Source: Oerskovia turbata (GTDB taxonomy: Bacteria > Actinomycetota > Actinomycetes > Actinomycetales > Cellulomonadaceae). From it: a stretch of DNA of 64,000 bases. The notes under the pieces are model-generated. The model saw nothing but the letters and a program-made list of their open reading frames with translations. It did no database searches and was not told where the DNA came from. Each line of letters begins with the position of its first letter. Position 1 is the first letter of the stretch. Both the position numbers and the translations under genes were made by a program. Location of the stretch: positions 90,446 through 154,445 of the forward strand of contig NZ_JOFV01000009.1 in assembly GCF_000718325.1 (NCBI RefSeq), given 5' to 3'. This document shows positions 1 through 9,247 of the stretch, in pieces.

Positions 1-2508
1 GAGGAGCTCAAGCCCAAGGTGCCTGTGCACCGCATGGTCTTCCACGAGATCACGCGAGAGGCCATCGAGCGTGCGCTCGAGAACACGCGCGACCTCGACG
101 AGCACCTGGTCGACGCCCAGGAGACGCGGCGCATCCTCGACCGTCTCTACGGCTACGAGGTCTCGCCGGTCCTGTGGCGCAAGGTCCGCCAGGGGCTGTC
201 CGCGGGGCGCGTCCAGTCGGTCGCGACGCGCCTGGTCGTCGAGCGTGAGCGTGAGCGCATGGCGTTCGTCGCCGCCGAGTACTGGGACGTGTCCGGCACG
301 TTCTCGCTCGCCGACCCCAGCGCCGAGGACGCCGACAAGAGCTTCGACGCCCGCCTGGTCCAGTTCGGCGGGGCGCGCGTCGCCTCTGGCCGCGACTTCG
401 ACGACCGTGGGCAGCTCAAGCCCGCGGCGGCGCGTGACGGCGTGGTCCAGCTCGACGAGCAGGCCGCCTCGCTCGTGGTCGGTGGGCTCGAGGGGGCCGA
501 CTTCGCGGTCCGCAGCCTCGAGACCAAGCCGTACACGCGCCGTCCGGCGGCGCCGTTCACGACGTCGACGCTCCAGCAGGAGGCGAGCCGCAAGCTCCGC
601 TTCAACTCGCGGCAGACCATGCGTACCGCGCAGGCGCTGTACGAGAACGGCTACATCACCTACATGCGTACGGACTCCCCGTCGTTGTCGGCCGAGGCCA
701 CGGACGCCGCGCGTCGCCAGGCCGCCGAGCTGTACGGGCCCGAGTTCGTGCCCGGTTCGCCGCGCGTCTACGCGTCGAAGGCGAAGGGCGCGCAGGAGGC
801 CCACGAGGCCATCCGCCCCGCCGGCGACTCGTTCCGCACACCGGCCCAGGTCGCCCGCGAGATCAGCGGCGACCAGTTCAAGCTGTACGAGCTCATCTGG
901 AAGCGCACGGTCGCGTCGCAGATGGCGGACGCCAAGGGGTCGACGGCGTCGGTGCGGCTGGCTGCGCCGATCGGCCTGACCGCGGTGGCCCCGCTCTCGG
1001 GCAAGACGTTCGTGCCGGACGGCCCGGCCCCCGAGGCCGTGTTCGCGGCCTCCGGCACGGTCATCTCGTTCCGCGGCTTCCTCGCCGCGTACGAGGAGGG
1101 CACCGACGACGGCGCGGAGACGGCCGACGGCACCTCCGCGAAGTCCGGCCGCCGGCGCAACGACGAGGACGCCCGCCTGCCCCAGATGAGCGAGGGCGAC
1201 CTGCTCGGCGGCCGGGACCTGACCGCTGACGGTCACTCGACGTCCGCACCCCCGCGCTACACCGAGGCCAGCCTCATCAAGGCGCTCGAGGAGCGCGGCA
1301 TCGGGCGCCCGTCCACGTTCGCGTCGACGATCTCGACGATCCAGGACCGCGGGTACGTGCTGTCGCGCGGCCAGGCTCTGGTCCCGAGCTGGCTCGCGTT
1401 CGCCGTGATCCGGCTCCTGGAGGAGCACTTCGAGTGGCTCATCGACTACGACTTCACCGCGGAGATGGAGGCCGACCTCGACGCGATCGCCGCCGGCGAC
1501 AAGGACCGCGTCGCCTGGCTGACCCGGTTCTACTTCGGGGACGGCACGGGCCGTGAGGAGGGCGAGGGGCTGCGCCAGCTCGTCGACGACCTCGGCGAGA
1601 TCGACGCGCGCGACATCAACTCGGTCCAGATCGGTGAGGGGATCCAGCTCCGCGTAGGTCGGTACGGGCCGTACGTCGAAGATCTGTCCGTCCCGGTCAA
1701 GGAGGGGGAGAACCCGCCGCGCGCCTCGGTGCCCGACGACCTGGCCCCCGACGAGCTCACGGTCGACAAGGCGCGCGAGCTGCTTGCCGCGGGCGCCGAC
1801 GACGGTCGGGTCCTCGGCACCGACCCCGGGTCGGGGAACCCCGTCGTGGCCCGCGCGGGACGTTACGGCCCGTACGTGACCGAGCAGCTCCCCGAGCCGA
1901 CGTTCGACGAGGGGCTGTCGGCCGCGGCGCTCAAGAAGGCCAAGGCCGCGCTGCCCAAGCCCCGCACGGCGTCGCTGCTCAAGGACATGAGCCTCGACAC
2001 CGTGACGCTCGAGGACGCGCTCCGGCTGCTGTCGCTGCCGCGCGTCGTCGGCACGGACCCGGAGACGGGTGTCGAGATCACCGCGCAGAACGGCCGCTAC
2101 GGTCCGTACCTCAAGAAGGGCACGGACTCGCGCACCCTCCCGTCCGAGGAGGCCATGTTCACGGTCACGCTCGAGGAGGCGCTCGAGCTGTACAAGCAGC
2201 CCAAGCGCGGTCGCGGTGCCACGGCCACCCCGCCGCTTCGCGAGCTCGGTGAGGACCCGACGTCGGGCAAGCCCATCGTCGTCAAGGACGGCCGCTTCGG
2301 CGCGTACGTCACGGACGGCGAGACGAACCGGACGCTGCCGCGCGACCTGACGCCCGAGTCCATCACTCCGGAGAAGGCCATCGAGCTCCTCGCGGAGAAG
2401 CGCGCGGCGGGCCCGGCGAAGAAGAAGGCCCCGGCCCGCAAGGCCCCGGCGAAGAAGCCCGCTGCGAAGAAGGCCCCGGTCAAGAAGGCGTCGGCCGAGA
2501 AGAAGTAG
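1..2508 (+). CDS. topA: DNA topoisomerase I (type IA), 5'-truncated by window edge
   Basis: Relaxes negatively supercoiled DNA by cutting and rejoining one strand. The reading frame is open from base 1 with no start, so the N-terminal TOPRIM part lies outside the window. About 835 residues remain. The catalytic tyrosine sits in the family motif ITYMRTDS (codon 661-663). The C-terminal half carries four repeats built on GRYGPYV/GRFGAYV (near 1645, 1858, 2092 and 2290), as in actinobacterial TopA, and ends in a lysine/alanine-rich basic tail (about 2400-2505) that is known to aid processivity in mycobacterial and Streptomyces enzymes. A strong hairpin terminator follows. Confidence 0.97.
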   Translation, partial: EELKPKVPVHRMVFHEITREAIERALENTRDLDEHLVDAQETRRILDRLYGYEVSPVLWRKVRQGLSAGRVQSVATRLVVERERERMAFVAAEYWDVSGTFSLADPSAEDADKSFDARLVQFGGARVASGRDFDDRGQLKPAAARDGVVQLDEQAASLVVGGLEGADFAVRSLETKPYTRRPAAPFTTSTLQQEASRKLRFNSRQTMRTAQALYENGYITYMRTDSPSLSAEATDAARRQAAELYGPEFVPGSPRVYASKAKGAQEAHEAIRPAGDSFRTPAQVAREISGDQFKLYELIWKRTVASQMADAKGSTASVRLAAPIGLTAVAPLSGKTFVPDGPAPEAVFAASGTVISFRGFLAAYEEGTDDGAETADGTSAKSGRRRNDEDARLPQMSEGDLLGGRDLTADGHSTSAPPRYTEASLIKALEERGIGRPSTFASTISTIQDRGYVLSRGQALVPSWLAFAVIRLLEEHFEWLIDYDFTAEMEADLDAIAAGDKDRVAWLTRFYFGDGTGREEGEGLRQLVDDLGEIDARDINSVQIGEGIQLRVGRYGPYVEDLSVPVKEGENPPRASVPDDLAPDELTVDKARELLAAGADDGRVLGTDPGSGNPVVARAGRYGPYVTEQLPEPTFDEGLSAAALKKAKAALPKPRTASLLKDMSLDTVTLEDALRLLSLPRVVGTDPETGVEITAQNGRYGPYLKKGTDSRTLPSEEAMFTVTLEEALELYKQPKRGRGATATPPLRELGEDPTSGKPIVVKDGRFGAYVTDGETNRTLPRDLTPESITPEKAIELLAEKRAAGPAKKKAPARKAPAKKPAAKKAPVKKASAEKK

Positions 2509-2563
2509 CGGTCGCGGCTCGGAGCTCTCGGGAGAGGGCCCCCGAACCGGCCCGCGCGTGACG

Positions 2564-2608
2564 AAGGCCCCGGACCTGCACCCCTGAGGGAGCGGGCCCG
2601 GGGCCTTT
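2564..2608 (+). terminator. Rho-independent terminator after topA
   Basis: A perfect 10-bp inverted repeat (AAGGCCCCGG at 2564-2573 and CCGGGGCCTT at 2598-2607) ends in a short T run. It lies between topA and the convergent glycerol dehydrogenase gene and could serve both directions. Confidence 0.8.
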
Positions 2609-2621
2609 GTCGCGCGGAACC

Positions 2622-3767
2622 TCAGTGGTGCGTGTGCGCGACCGGCTCGGGCAGGCCCGCGTCCGCGCGGATCGAGCGCGACAGTCCCTCGATCGAGCGC
2701 AGCGCGTCGACGAGCTCGGGCACGCGGACCTCGAAGGGCATCGCGTGGATGGTCTCGCCGGGGGCGGTCGCTGCCTCGGCGACGCGGCGCAGGTCGCCCA
2801 CGTCGGCCGTCGTGAGCCCGATCTCGGTGAGCGTGTTGGGCAGCCCGACGCGCGTCGTGAACTCCACGAAGTCGCGGACCTCCTGCGACGGGGCGCCCTC
2901 CAGCACGAGCTGGGTCAGCGAGCCGATGTTGACCTTCTGGCCGTGCGTGAGGCCGTGGGTCTGCGGTGCTGCCGTGAGTCCGTTGTGGATCGCGTGGGCC
3001 GCGGCGAGGCCGCCCGACTCGAAGCCCAGCCCGGACAGCAGGGTGTTGGCCTCGACCACGGCGTCGACCGCGGGCGTGACGAGGTGCTCCTTGACGGCTT
3101 CGATCGCGGGCAGCGAGCTCTCCCACAGGATCTTCCAGGAGAGCTCGGCGAGCGCGGTGCCCGTGATGAGCGGCAGGCCGCCCGCCATGGTCGTCGCGTT
3201 GGCCTTGGCCACGGCGCGCGCCTCGATCCAGGTGGCGAGCGCGTCGCCGATGCCCGCGACGAGGAACCTCACCGGGGCGTTCGCGACGAGCTGGGTGTCC
3301 ACGAGGACCAGGTCGGGGTTGTGCGGGAAGAAGCGGTACTCCTCGAACGCACCGTCCTCGGTGTAGATCACGGACAGCGCGGAGCACGGCGCGTCGGTCG
3401 ACGCAAGGGTCGGCACCGAGACCCAGCGGATTCCTTCGAGGTGCCCGGCGGCCTTGACCGCGTCGATGGTGCTGCCGCCACCGATGCCCACGATCACGTC
3501 GGCGCCGCTCTCGCGGATGCGCCGTGCGAGGTGGTCGACGGCGGCCGCGGTCGCGTACGTGCCGAAGCCCTCGCGCTCGCGGCGCAGGTTCGCGGCCTGG
3601 AACGACTCGGCGACGGTGTCCTCGACGATCTCCCACACCACGTCGTCGGCCACGAGCAGCGGCTTGGTGCCGATCGGGGCGACGAACTCACCGAGCCGGG
3701 ACAGCGCGCCGCGCGACTGCACGTAGCGCAGGGGGCTGATGAGGGTGCGGATCGGGATCTCGGACAT
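2622..3767 (-). CDS. gldA: Glycerol dehydrogenase-like iron/zinc-containing alcohol dehydrogenase
   Basis: Predicted cytoplasmic NAD-dependent oxidation of glycerol (to dihydroxyacetone) or a related polyol. The 381-residue product has the family length. It shows the NAD-binding GIGGGSTID loop (about residues 94-102) and metal-ligand motifs matching bacterial glycerol dehydrogenase: Asp175 in GIGDALATW, His258 in AAHAIHNG and His275 in THGLTHGQ. The tail is His-rich (AHTHH). A GAGGAG ribosome site precedes the ATG. The gene stands alone, facing topA. Substrate is inferred from family; glycerol-1-phosphate dehydrogenases are related but less similar in these motifs. Confidence 0.85.
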   Translation of the reverse strand: MSEIPIRTLISPLRYVQSRGALSRLGEFVAPIGTKPLLVADDVVWEIVEDTVAESFQAANLRREREGFGTYATAAAVDHLARRIRESGADVIVGIGGGSTIDAVKAAGHLEGIRWVSVPTLASTDAPCSALSVIYTEDGAFEEYRFFPHNPDLVLVDTQLVANAPVRFLVAGIGDALATWIEARAVAKANATTMAGGLPLITGTALAELSWKILWESSLPAIEAVKEHLVTPAVDAVVEANTLLSGLGFESGGLAAAHAIHNGLTAAPQTHGLTHGQKVNIGSLTQLVLEGAPSQEVRDFVEFTTRVGLPNTLTEIGLTTADVGDLRRVAEAATAPGETIHAMPFEVRVPELVDALRSIEGLSRSIRADAGLPEPVAHTHH

Positions 3768-3925
3768 GGGGGCCTCCTCGGAGTGCTGGACAGGACGTCA
3801 CCGGACCCGCGCGGAGGGTCGCTCCTCGCGGACCGCCGACACCTCGACGCTATGTCGAGGCACGCCCGACCGCCCGGTGGGGCCGTGTGACGTCCGTCGT
3901 CGTCCCGCCGTCCGAGACGTGGTGG

Positions 3926-6508
3926 TCAGTCGACCGTGACGGCCTCCAGCACGGGCAGGCGTGAGGCCCGGATGCCCGGCCAGACGCTCGCGACGAGCCC
4001 GATCACGACGGCGAGCCCCAGGACCGCGAGCACCTGGCCCCAGGGGATCGCGAGACTCGTGAGGCCCTGCTCGGCGAGCACCCCCGGCAGGGCGGCCGCG
4101 ATCGCGATGCCCGTGAGCACGCCCAGCACCGTACCGTAGACCGCGGTCAGGACCGACTCGATCGTGATGATGCCCGCGAGCTGGAGGCGTCCGAGCCCCA
4201 CTGCGCGCAGCAGCCCGATCTCCCGCGTGCGCTCGATGATCGACAGCGCGAGCGTGTTGACGATGCCGAGCAGCGCGATGACGATCGACAGCCCGAGCAG
4301 CGCGTAGAGGATCACGAGGACCTGGTCCACCTGCGCCGCGGCCGCGTTGGCGAGGTCCTCGCGGTCGAGCACCGAGACCACGAGGAAGGGCTTGACGGCC
4401 TCGGTGAGCGCGGCGCGCAGCTCGGTGGTCGTGGTCCCCGGGGCGGCCGTGACGTACACGGCGTACGTCGGGATCTCGGCGGCCCCGACGTCCGCGTACG
4501 TCGCGTCGGCGAGGACCACGTCGGACGAGATGACCTGGGTGTCGATGATCGCCCCGACGCTCACGTCCTGCGTCCGGGTGCCGTCGTCGCTCGTGAGGGT
4601 CAGGGAGTCGCCGACCGCCCAGCCGTGGTCGCGCGCAGCGGTCCGGCGCACCACCGCCTCGCCGTCGGCGAGGGCCTGGTCGGGGTCGCCCTCGACCACG
4701 GGCGCGTCGAGCGCCTCGGTGAAGAACCCGGGCGGCACGACCGTGGCCCCGCTGGGCTCGCCCGCGACGTCGAGCGTCCCGAGCCGCAGCGGGAGCGCCT
4801 GCCCGACGGCGGGGAGCCCGGTCACGGCGTCGGTGACCCCTGGGGGGAGCGCACCCGTGGCGGCGGCGGCCTGGACCACGTAGTCGGCCCGCACCTGCTC
4901 GTCGACGATCGACCGGACCGAGGCCTGCGTCGAGGCGGCGATGACCCCGGTCGCGCTCACGAGGGCCATCCCGATCAGCAGCGCCCCGGCCGTGTTCGAG
5001 GTGCGGCGGGGGCTGCGCGTGACGTTGCCGCGCGCCAGTCGGCCGAGGGGGCGGATCGCGGCCACGGCGGGCACGGCGAGCACCGTGATGACGGCACCGG
5101 CGATCGCGGGGGACAGGACGAGGACACCCACGAGCGCGGCGCTCGCGCCGACCGCGAGCAGGACCCGTGGGTTGAGGTCGTCGACCACTGCCCACCCGGT
5201 CGGGTCGGCCGAGGCCGAGCTCCCCAGCCGTGAGGCCAGGATCAGGAGCCCTGCGCCGACCACCACCAGCACCAGCCCGACCACCGCCCGGGTGCCGGTC
5301 CCGCGGTCCGGTGCGACGTCGTCGTGCATGGCCTGGACCGGGGGAGTCAGGGCCGCGCGACGGCCCGGGACCGCGGCCGCGACCACGCTCACCAGGACCC
5401 CGAGCGAGATCGCGATCACGACAGAGGTCGCGCTCAACGGCACACGACCCGAGAGCTCCAGGCCCGTCGAGCCGAACACCGCGCGCAGGCCGCTGACCAG
5501 CACCCGGCCCAGCACCACACCCGTCGCCGCGCCGATGATCCCGACCGCGACGGCCTGCGCCAGGATCGACGCGAACACCTGCGCGGGCGAGGCCCCGAGA
5601 GCCCGCAGCAGGGCGAACTCGCGCTGACGCTCGCGCACCGACATCGCGAACGTGTTGGCGATGATGAAGGCACCCACGAACAGCGCGATGGCGGCGAAGA
5701 CCAGCAGGAACGTCTCGACGAAGCCGAGGATCTGCTCGACACCCTGGCGGGCCTCTTCACGCAGGGCCTCACCCGTGAGGGACTCCGCACCTGCCGGGAG
5801 GACCTCGGCCACGCGCCCGGCCAGCACCTCCTCGGACACGTCGCCCGCGGCGTAGACCGAGATCGTGGGGACCGTGCCGTCGGGGGCGTAGGTCGCGAGC
5901 GCGGTCGCGGGGTCGAGCCCCACGAGGATGGTGCCGGCCGCTGCCGCCTCGATCGCGAAGATCCCCGTCACTGTGACGGGCTGGGGGGCTCCCGCCAGGA
6001 CCACGGTCGTCGCGTCCCCCGTCGTCAGGTCGGCGGCCGACGCGGCGCTCTCCTCCAGGGCGATCTCGGCAGGCCCCACGGGCCACGCGCCGCCCGCGAG
6101 CGTCACGGTCGGCTCGTCGGGCCCCACCGCGATCCCGATGCTCGGCGGACCCGACGTCGTGACGGCCGTGCCGTCCGCCGCGACGAGGACGATCGTGCCC
6201 GACGCGTCGGGCACGGCGCGCGCGACGCCGTCGACCCCCGCGACCGTGTCCGCGAGGGAGACCGGCACCGGGGAGTGCGGCGTCCCGAACGTGCTGCCCG
6301 CCGTCGTGGAGTCGTCGATCTCCTCGGCGCCGCGCACGTACACGTCGGCCACGAGCGTCGTCGCGATGATCTCGTCGAACGTCGAGGACAGCATCGCGCG
6401 GAACGTGAACGTCCCCACGACGAACGCGACCCCGAGCATCACCGCGAGCGTCGACAGCAGGAAACGGACGAGGTGCGCCCGGACCCCGCGCAGCGCGACC
6501 CGCAGCAT
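3926..6508 (-). CDS. ABC transporter permease, duplicated FtsX/MacB type
   Basis: Membrane component of an FtsX/MacB-type exporter. The 860-residue protein begins with an N-terminal anchor helix (about residues 14-36), followed by a large extracytoplasmic domain, an FtsX-like membrane block (about 270-400), a middle membrane segment, a second extracytoplasmic domain and a second FtsX block near the C-terminus. This doubled layout is common in actinobacteria. The start ATG shares its A with the TGA stop of the upstream ATPase gene (TGATG), which suggests translational coupling and supports this start over longer in-frame extensions. Such systems usually move lipids, lipoproteins or peptides outward, but the substrate cannot be read from the sequence. 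Confidence 0.9.
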   Translation of the reverse strand: MLRVALRGVRAHLVRFLLSTLAVMLGVAFVVGTFTFRAMLSSTFDEIIATTLVADVYVRGAEEIDDSTTAGSTFGTPHSPVPVSLADTVAGVDGVARAVPDASGTIVLVAADGTAVTTSGPPSIGIAVGPDEPTVTLAGGAWPVGPAEIALEESAASAADLTTGDATTVVLAGAPQPVTVTGIFAIEAAAAGTILVGLDPATALATYAPDGTVPTISVYAAGDVSEEVLAGRVAEVLPAGAESLTGEALREEARQGVEQILGFVETFLLVFAAIALFVGAFIIANTFAMSVRERQREFALLRALGASPAQVFASILAQAVAVGIIGAATGVVLGRVLVSGLRAVFGSTGLELSGRVPLSATSVVIAISLGVLVSVVAAAVPGRRAALTPPVQAMHDDVAPDRGTGTRAVVGLVLVVVGAGLLILASRLGSSASADPTGWAVVDDLNPRVLLAVGASAALVGVLVLSPAIAGAVITVLAVPAVAAIRPLGRLARGNVTRSPRRTSNTAGALLIGMALVSATGVIAASTQASVRSIVDEQVRADYVVQAAAATGALPPGVTDAVTGLPAVGQALPLRLGTLDVAGEPSGATVVPPGFFTEALDAPVVEGDPDQALADGEAVVRRTAARDHGWAVGDSLTLTSDDGTRTQDVSVGAIIDTQVISSDVVLADATYADVGAAEIPTYAVYVTAAPGTTTTELRAALTEAVKPFLVVSVLDREDLANAAAAQVDQVLVILYALLGLSIVIALLGIVNTLALSIIERTREIGLLRAVGLGRLQLAGIITIESVLTAVYGTVLGVLTGIAIAAALPGVLAEQGLTSLAIPWGQVLAVLGLAVVIGLVASVWPGIRASRLPVLEAVTVD

Positions 6509-7341
6509 CAGTCCTCCTCCGCCTGCCCGAGAGCGTCGAGGATGTCGCGCCGCGTCGGGGCCGCGAGGTCGGCCGTGATCTGCCCGTCGGTCAGGAACAG
6601 GACCCGGTGCGCGTACGAGGCCGCGCGCGGGTCGTGCGTGACCATGACGACCGTCTGTCCCAGCTCGTCGACCGACCTCCGCAGGAACCCCAGGACCTCC
6701 GCGGACGAGCGCGAGTCGAGGTTGCCCGTCGGCTCGTCGGCGAACACCACGGACGGACGCGACACCAGGGCCCGCGCGCACGCGACCCGCTGCTGCTGCC
6801 CGCCCGAGAGCTCGGCCGGCCGGTGGTGCAGTCGGTCGCCCAACCCCACGGCACCGACGACCTCGTCGAACCACGCCCGGTCCACCGGGACCCGGGCGAT
6901 GTCGAGCGGGAGCGTGATGTTCTCCGCGGCCGTGAGCGTCGGAACCAGGTTGTACGACTGGAACACGAACCCGATCCGCGTCCGCCGCAGGCCCGTGAGG
7001 CGGCGCTGCGAGAGGCGGCTCACCTCGGTCCCGTCGATCACGACCCGGCCCGACGTCGGCGAGTCCAGGCCCGCCATGCAGTGCATGAGCGTCGACTTGC
7101 CCGAGCCTGACGGCCCCATGATCGCCGTGAGCTCGGCCGCACGGAAGTCCACGTCGACCCCGTCGAGCGCACGCACGACCGTCTCGCCCTGGCCGTACGT
7201 CTTGACGAGGTCGCGCGCCCAGGCCGCCGTCCCGTCAGGCGCGGCCGGGGGCAGCGTGGTCGCGTGACCGGTCGCCGGGCGGGCGGGTGCAGGTGGGCCG
7301 GATGGGCCGGGTGAGCCGGGCGGGGACGTGGCGGGTTCCAT
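6508..7341 (-). CDS. ABC transporter ATP-binding protein (LolD/MacB type)
   Basis: ATPase partner of the FtsX-type permease. Of 277 residues, the first 40 or so form a Pro/Ala/Gly-rich extension. The ATPase core then shows Walker A GPSGSGKST (residues 76-84), the signature LSGGQQQR, and Walker B followed by DEPTGNLDS, typical of the LolD/MacB subfamily. I chose the ATG at 7341 because AAGGGAG lies 5 bases upstream; an in-frame ATG at 7371 is possible. The gene lies first in a two-gene operon and is divergent from the surface-protein gene at 7525. Confidence 0.92.
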   Translation of the reverse strand: MEPATSPPGSPGPSGPPAPARPATGHATTLPPAAPDGTAAWARDLVKTYGQGETVVRALDGVDVDFRAAELTAIMGPSGSGKSTLMHCMAGLDSPTSGRVVIDGTEVSRLSQRRLTGLRRTRIGFVFQSYNLVPTLTAAENITLPLDIARVPVDRAWFDEVVGAVGLGDRLHHRPAELSGGQQQRVACARALVSRPSVVFADEPTGNLDSRSSAEVLGFLRRSVDELGQTVVMVTHDPRAASYAHRVLFLTDGQITADLAAPTRRDILDALGQAEED

Positions 7342-7524
7342 CGGGGCTCCCTTCGGTCGGAACGTCTCCATCGTGGCCCCTGCGGTGGGTGACGTGCGAC
7401 ACGTCCGCGGATCTCGCGTCAAGACACCGACGCGGCGCGGTCCTCCCCCTTGCCACGGACCACCGGCCCGTGCGACCCGACGGCTCGCCCCCCGGACCGC
7501 CGGGCACCACCCGAGGAGCCCATC

Positions 7525-9177
7525 ATGACGAACAACACTCAGGCCGGATCCCCCCGGCACGCGGCGGTGCTCGCCGCGCCCCCCACGACCGCGCCCCCCA
7601 CGACCGCGCCCCCTACGACGGCGCCCCCCACGCTCGCGTGGCGCCTGCTGTCGACGGCGCTCGCGGCCCTGCTCGTGCTCGTGGGCGTCGTCGCGATGCC
7701 CCGCACAGCGTCCGCCGCCGAGCTCGACGCCATCAAGACGGTCACGATCACGCAGCCCCTGGACGAGGTGCACCTGTGGCAGTCGCTCCGGATCGAGGCC
7801 ACCTGGGCCGTGCCGGACGGCTCGCGCGCCGGGGACACATTCACGCTGGCGTTCCCTGACTCGCCTCGTGTGACGGGGTTCGCACAGTCTTTCGACCTCA
7901 CGACGCCCGCCGGCGCGGTCGTCGGGACGTGCGACGTGACGCAGGACGGCTTCGTGTGCACGCTCAGCCCGTTCGTCGAGACCGCGACCAACGTCCACGG
8001 CACGCTGTTCTTCTACGCGCAGGTCAGCAGCGTGGGCGAGGGCGGCACGTTCGCGTTCACCACGGGCGACGAGGTGGTGATCGAGGTTCCCGTGCCGGGC
8101 GGCGAGGTCATCCCCGGGAGCGGCTGGTCCGCCCCGGAGCAGCCCGTCAAGGGCGGTTGGGTCAGCACGGACGGCAGGACCGCCGTCTGGGAGGTCTACG
8201 TGCCGAGCGAGTTCCTCGCCGCCTCGGCCGGTGGCCCCGTGGTCGTGACCGACACCTACGACTCGCGGCTGACCATGCGTGACGACTCGCTCGCCGTCGC
8301 GTACGTCCCGCTGGCCGACTGGAACGACGGCGACTACGGCTCGAGCGCGGTACGCCTCAGCCCCGGGACGGGGTACGTCTACACCCCGGACGCGGCCGGC
8401 TCGTCGTTCGACCTGACGTTCGTCGACCCCGTCACGGACGGCTCGCGCATGTACATCTTCACCTACCGGATGTCGCTGCCCGCGGACGTGCAGGACGGCG
8501 ACACGTTCGCCAACCAGGTCGCGGGCAGCACCGGATGGGACGACCAGCGGGTGCTCGAGTACGCGGCGGCCGGTGGTGACGGCAACGGTGACGGCAACGG
8601 CGAGCTCCGCCTGACCAAGCACGTCACGGGCGAGGGGGCGGCGTCGGTCCCGGCGGGCACCGCGTTCACCGTCGACTACACGACGGACCGGAACGGCGAG
8701 ACGACGTCGGGCAGCCTCACGGCGACCGACGGTGCGACGGTCACGATCCCCGGTCTCGCCGCCGGGACGGTCGTGACCCTGCGCGAGGTCTCGCCCGCAG
8801 CGATCGACGGTGTGACCTGGGGCGAGCCCGTGTTCTCGGGCGAGGGGGTGACCCCGGTCGAGGGTGGCGCGCAGGTCACGGTCGGTGCGGAGGGCGTGGT
8901 CGAGGTCGCGCTCGACAACCCTGTCACCCCGGTGGACCTGACGTCCCCGCCGGTCCCGCCGACGACGGTGCCCCCCGTGGCGACGCCGCCCGCCTCGGTC
9001 GTCCCGCCGACCAGGACGCCGACGGTCGAGGCGACTCCGAGGGCGACGGAGAAGCCCGCGCACGGTGCGCTCGCCACGACGGGTGCGACGGTCGGCCTGG
9101 CCGCGGGTGCGGCCGTGCTGCTGGTCGGCGCCGGGGCCACGCTCGTGGCGCTGCGCCGTCGGGGGTCGAGCGCCTGA
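7525..9177 (+). CDS. LAxTG-anchored surface protein with adhesin-like domains
   Basis: Predicted cell-wall-attached protein of 550 residues. It has an unusually long N-terminal leader (about 37 residues including PPTTA repeats) before a signal helix and the cleavage-like site TASA. Two beta-rich domains resembling fibrinogen/collagen-binding adhesin folds follow (about 50-350), then a SpaA/DUF5979-like domain (about 360-460), a Pro/Thr-rich wall-spanning stretch, the sortase motif LATTG, a membrane helix and the basic tail RRRGSSA. The ATG has GAGGAG 6 bases upstream. The ligand is unknown. LAxTG is the form preferred by actinobacterial class E sortases; none is present in the window. Confidence 0.8.
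   Translation: MTNNTQAGSPRHAAVLAAPPTTAPPTTAPPTTAPPTLAWRLLSTALAALLVLVGVVAMPRTASAAELDAIKTVTITQPLDEVHLWQSLRIEATWAVPDGSRAGDTFTLAFPDSPRVTGFAQSFDLTTPAGAVVGTCDVTQDGFVCTLSPFVETATNVHGTLFFYAQVSSVGEGGTFAFTTGDEVVIEVPVPGGEVIPGSGWSAPEQPVKGGWVSTDGRTAVWEVYVPSEFLAASAGGPVVVTDTYDSRLTMRDDSLAVAYVPLADWNDGDYGSSAVRLSPGTGYVYTPDAAGSSFDLTFVDPVTDGSRMYIFTYRMSLPADVQDGDTFANQVAGSTGWDDQRVLEYAAAGGDGNGDGNGELRLTKHVTGEGAASVPAGTAFTVDYTTDRNGETTSGSLTATDGATVTIPGLAAGTVVTLREVSPAAIDGVTWGEPVFSGEGVTPVEGGAQVTVGAEGVVEVALDNPVTPVDLTSPPVPPTTVPPVATPPASVVPPTRTPTVEATPRATEKPAHGALATTGATVGLAAGAAVLLVGAGATLVALRRRGSSA
7576..7635 (+). repeat. 15-bp tandem repeat coding PPTTA
   Basis: Four head-to-tail copies of a 15-bp unit (GCGCCCCCCACGACC), the third with two changes and the last diverging at its end. 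It lies in frame inside the surface-protein gene just before its signal helix, so slippage would change leader length without a frameshift. Confidence 0.85.
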
Positions 9178-9191
9178 CGACACGATGACGG

Positions 9192-9235
9192 CTGCGGCCC
9201 TGGGGCGGACCGGTCGGTCCGCCCCGGGGCCGCAG
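9192..9235 (+). terminator. Long GC-rich hairpin after surface-protein gene
   Basis: An inverted repeat with about 21-base arms (starting CTGCGGCCC and ending GGGCCGCAG, one mismatch) closes on itself 14 bases after the stop codon. There is no T run, so it may be a terminator or an RNA-stabilising hairpin. Confidence 0.6.
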
Positions 9236-9247
9236 TAGCGTGGGCGC

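Noticed and set aside
6509..6874. N-terminal extension of the FtsX-type permease into the ATPase gene
   Set aside because: The extension would be a frame-shifted reading of the ATPase; the TGATG overlap gives the proper start at 6508.
7576..7635. Short regular repeats as a possible CRISPR
   Set aside because: Units are 15 bp with no spacers and lie in frame in a coding region. The other tandem repeats (43089, 45328, 59655) also lack spacers, and no cas genes are present.
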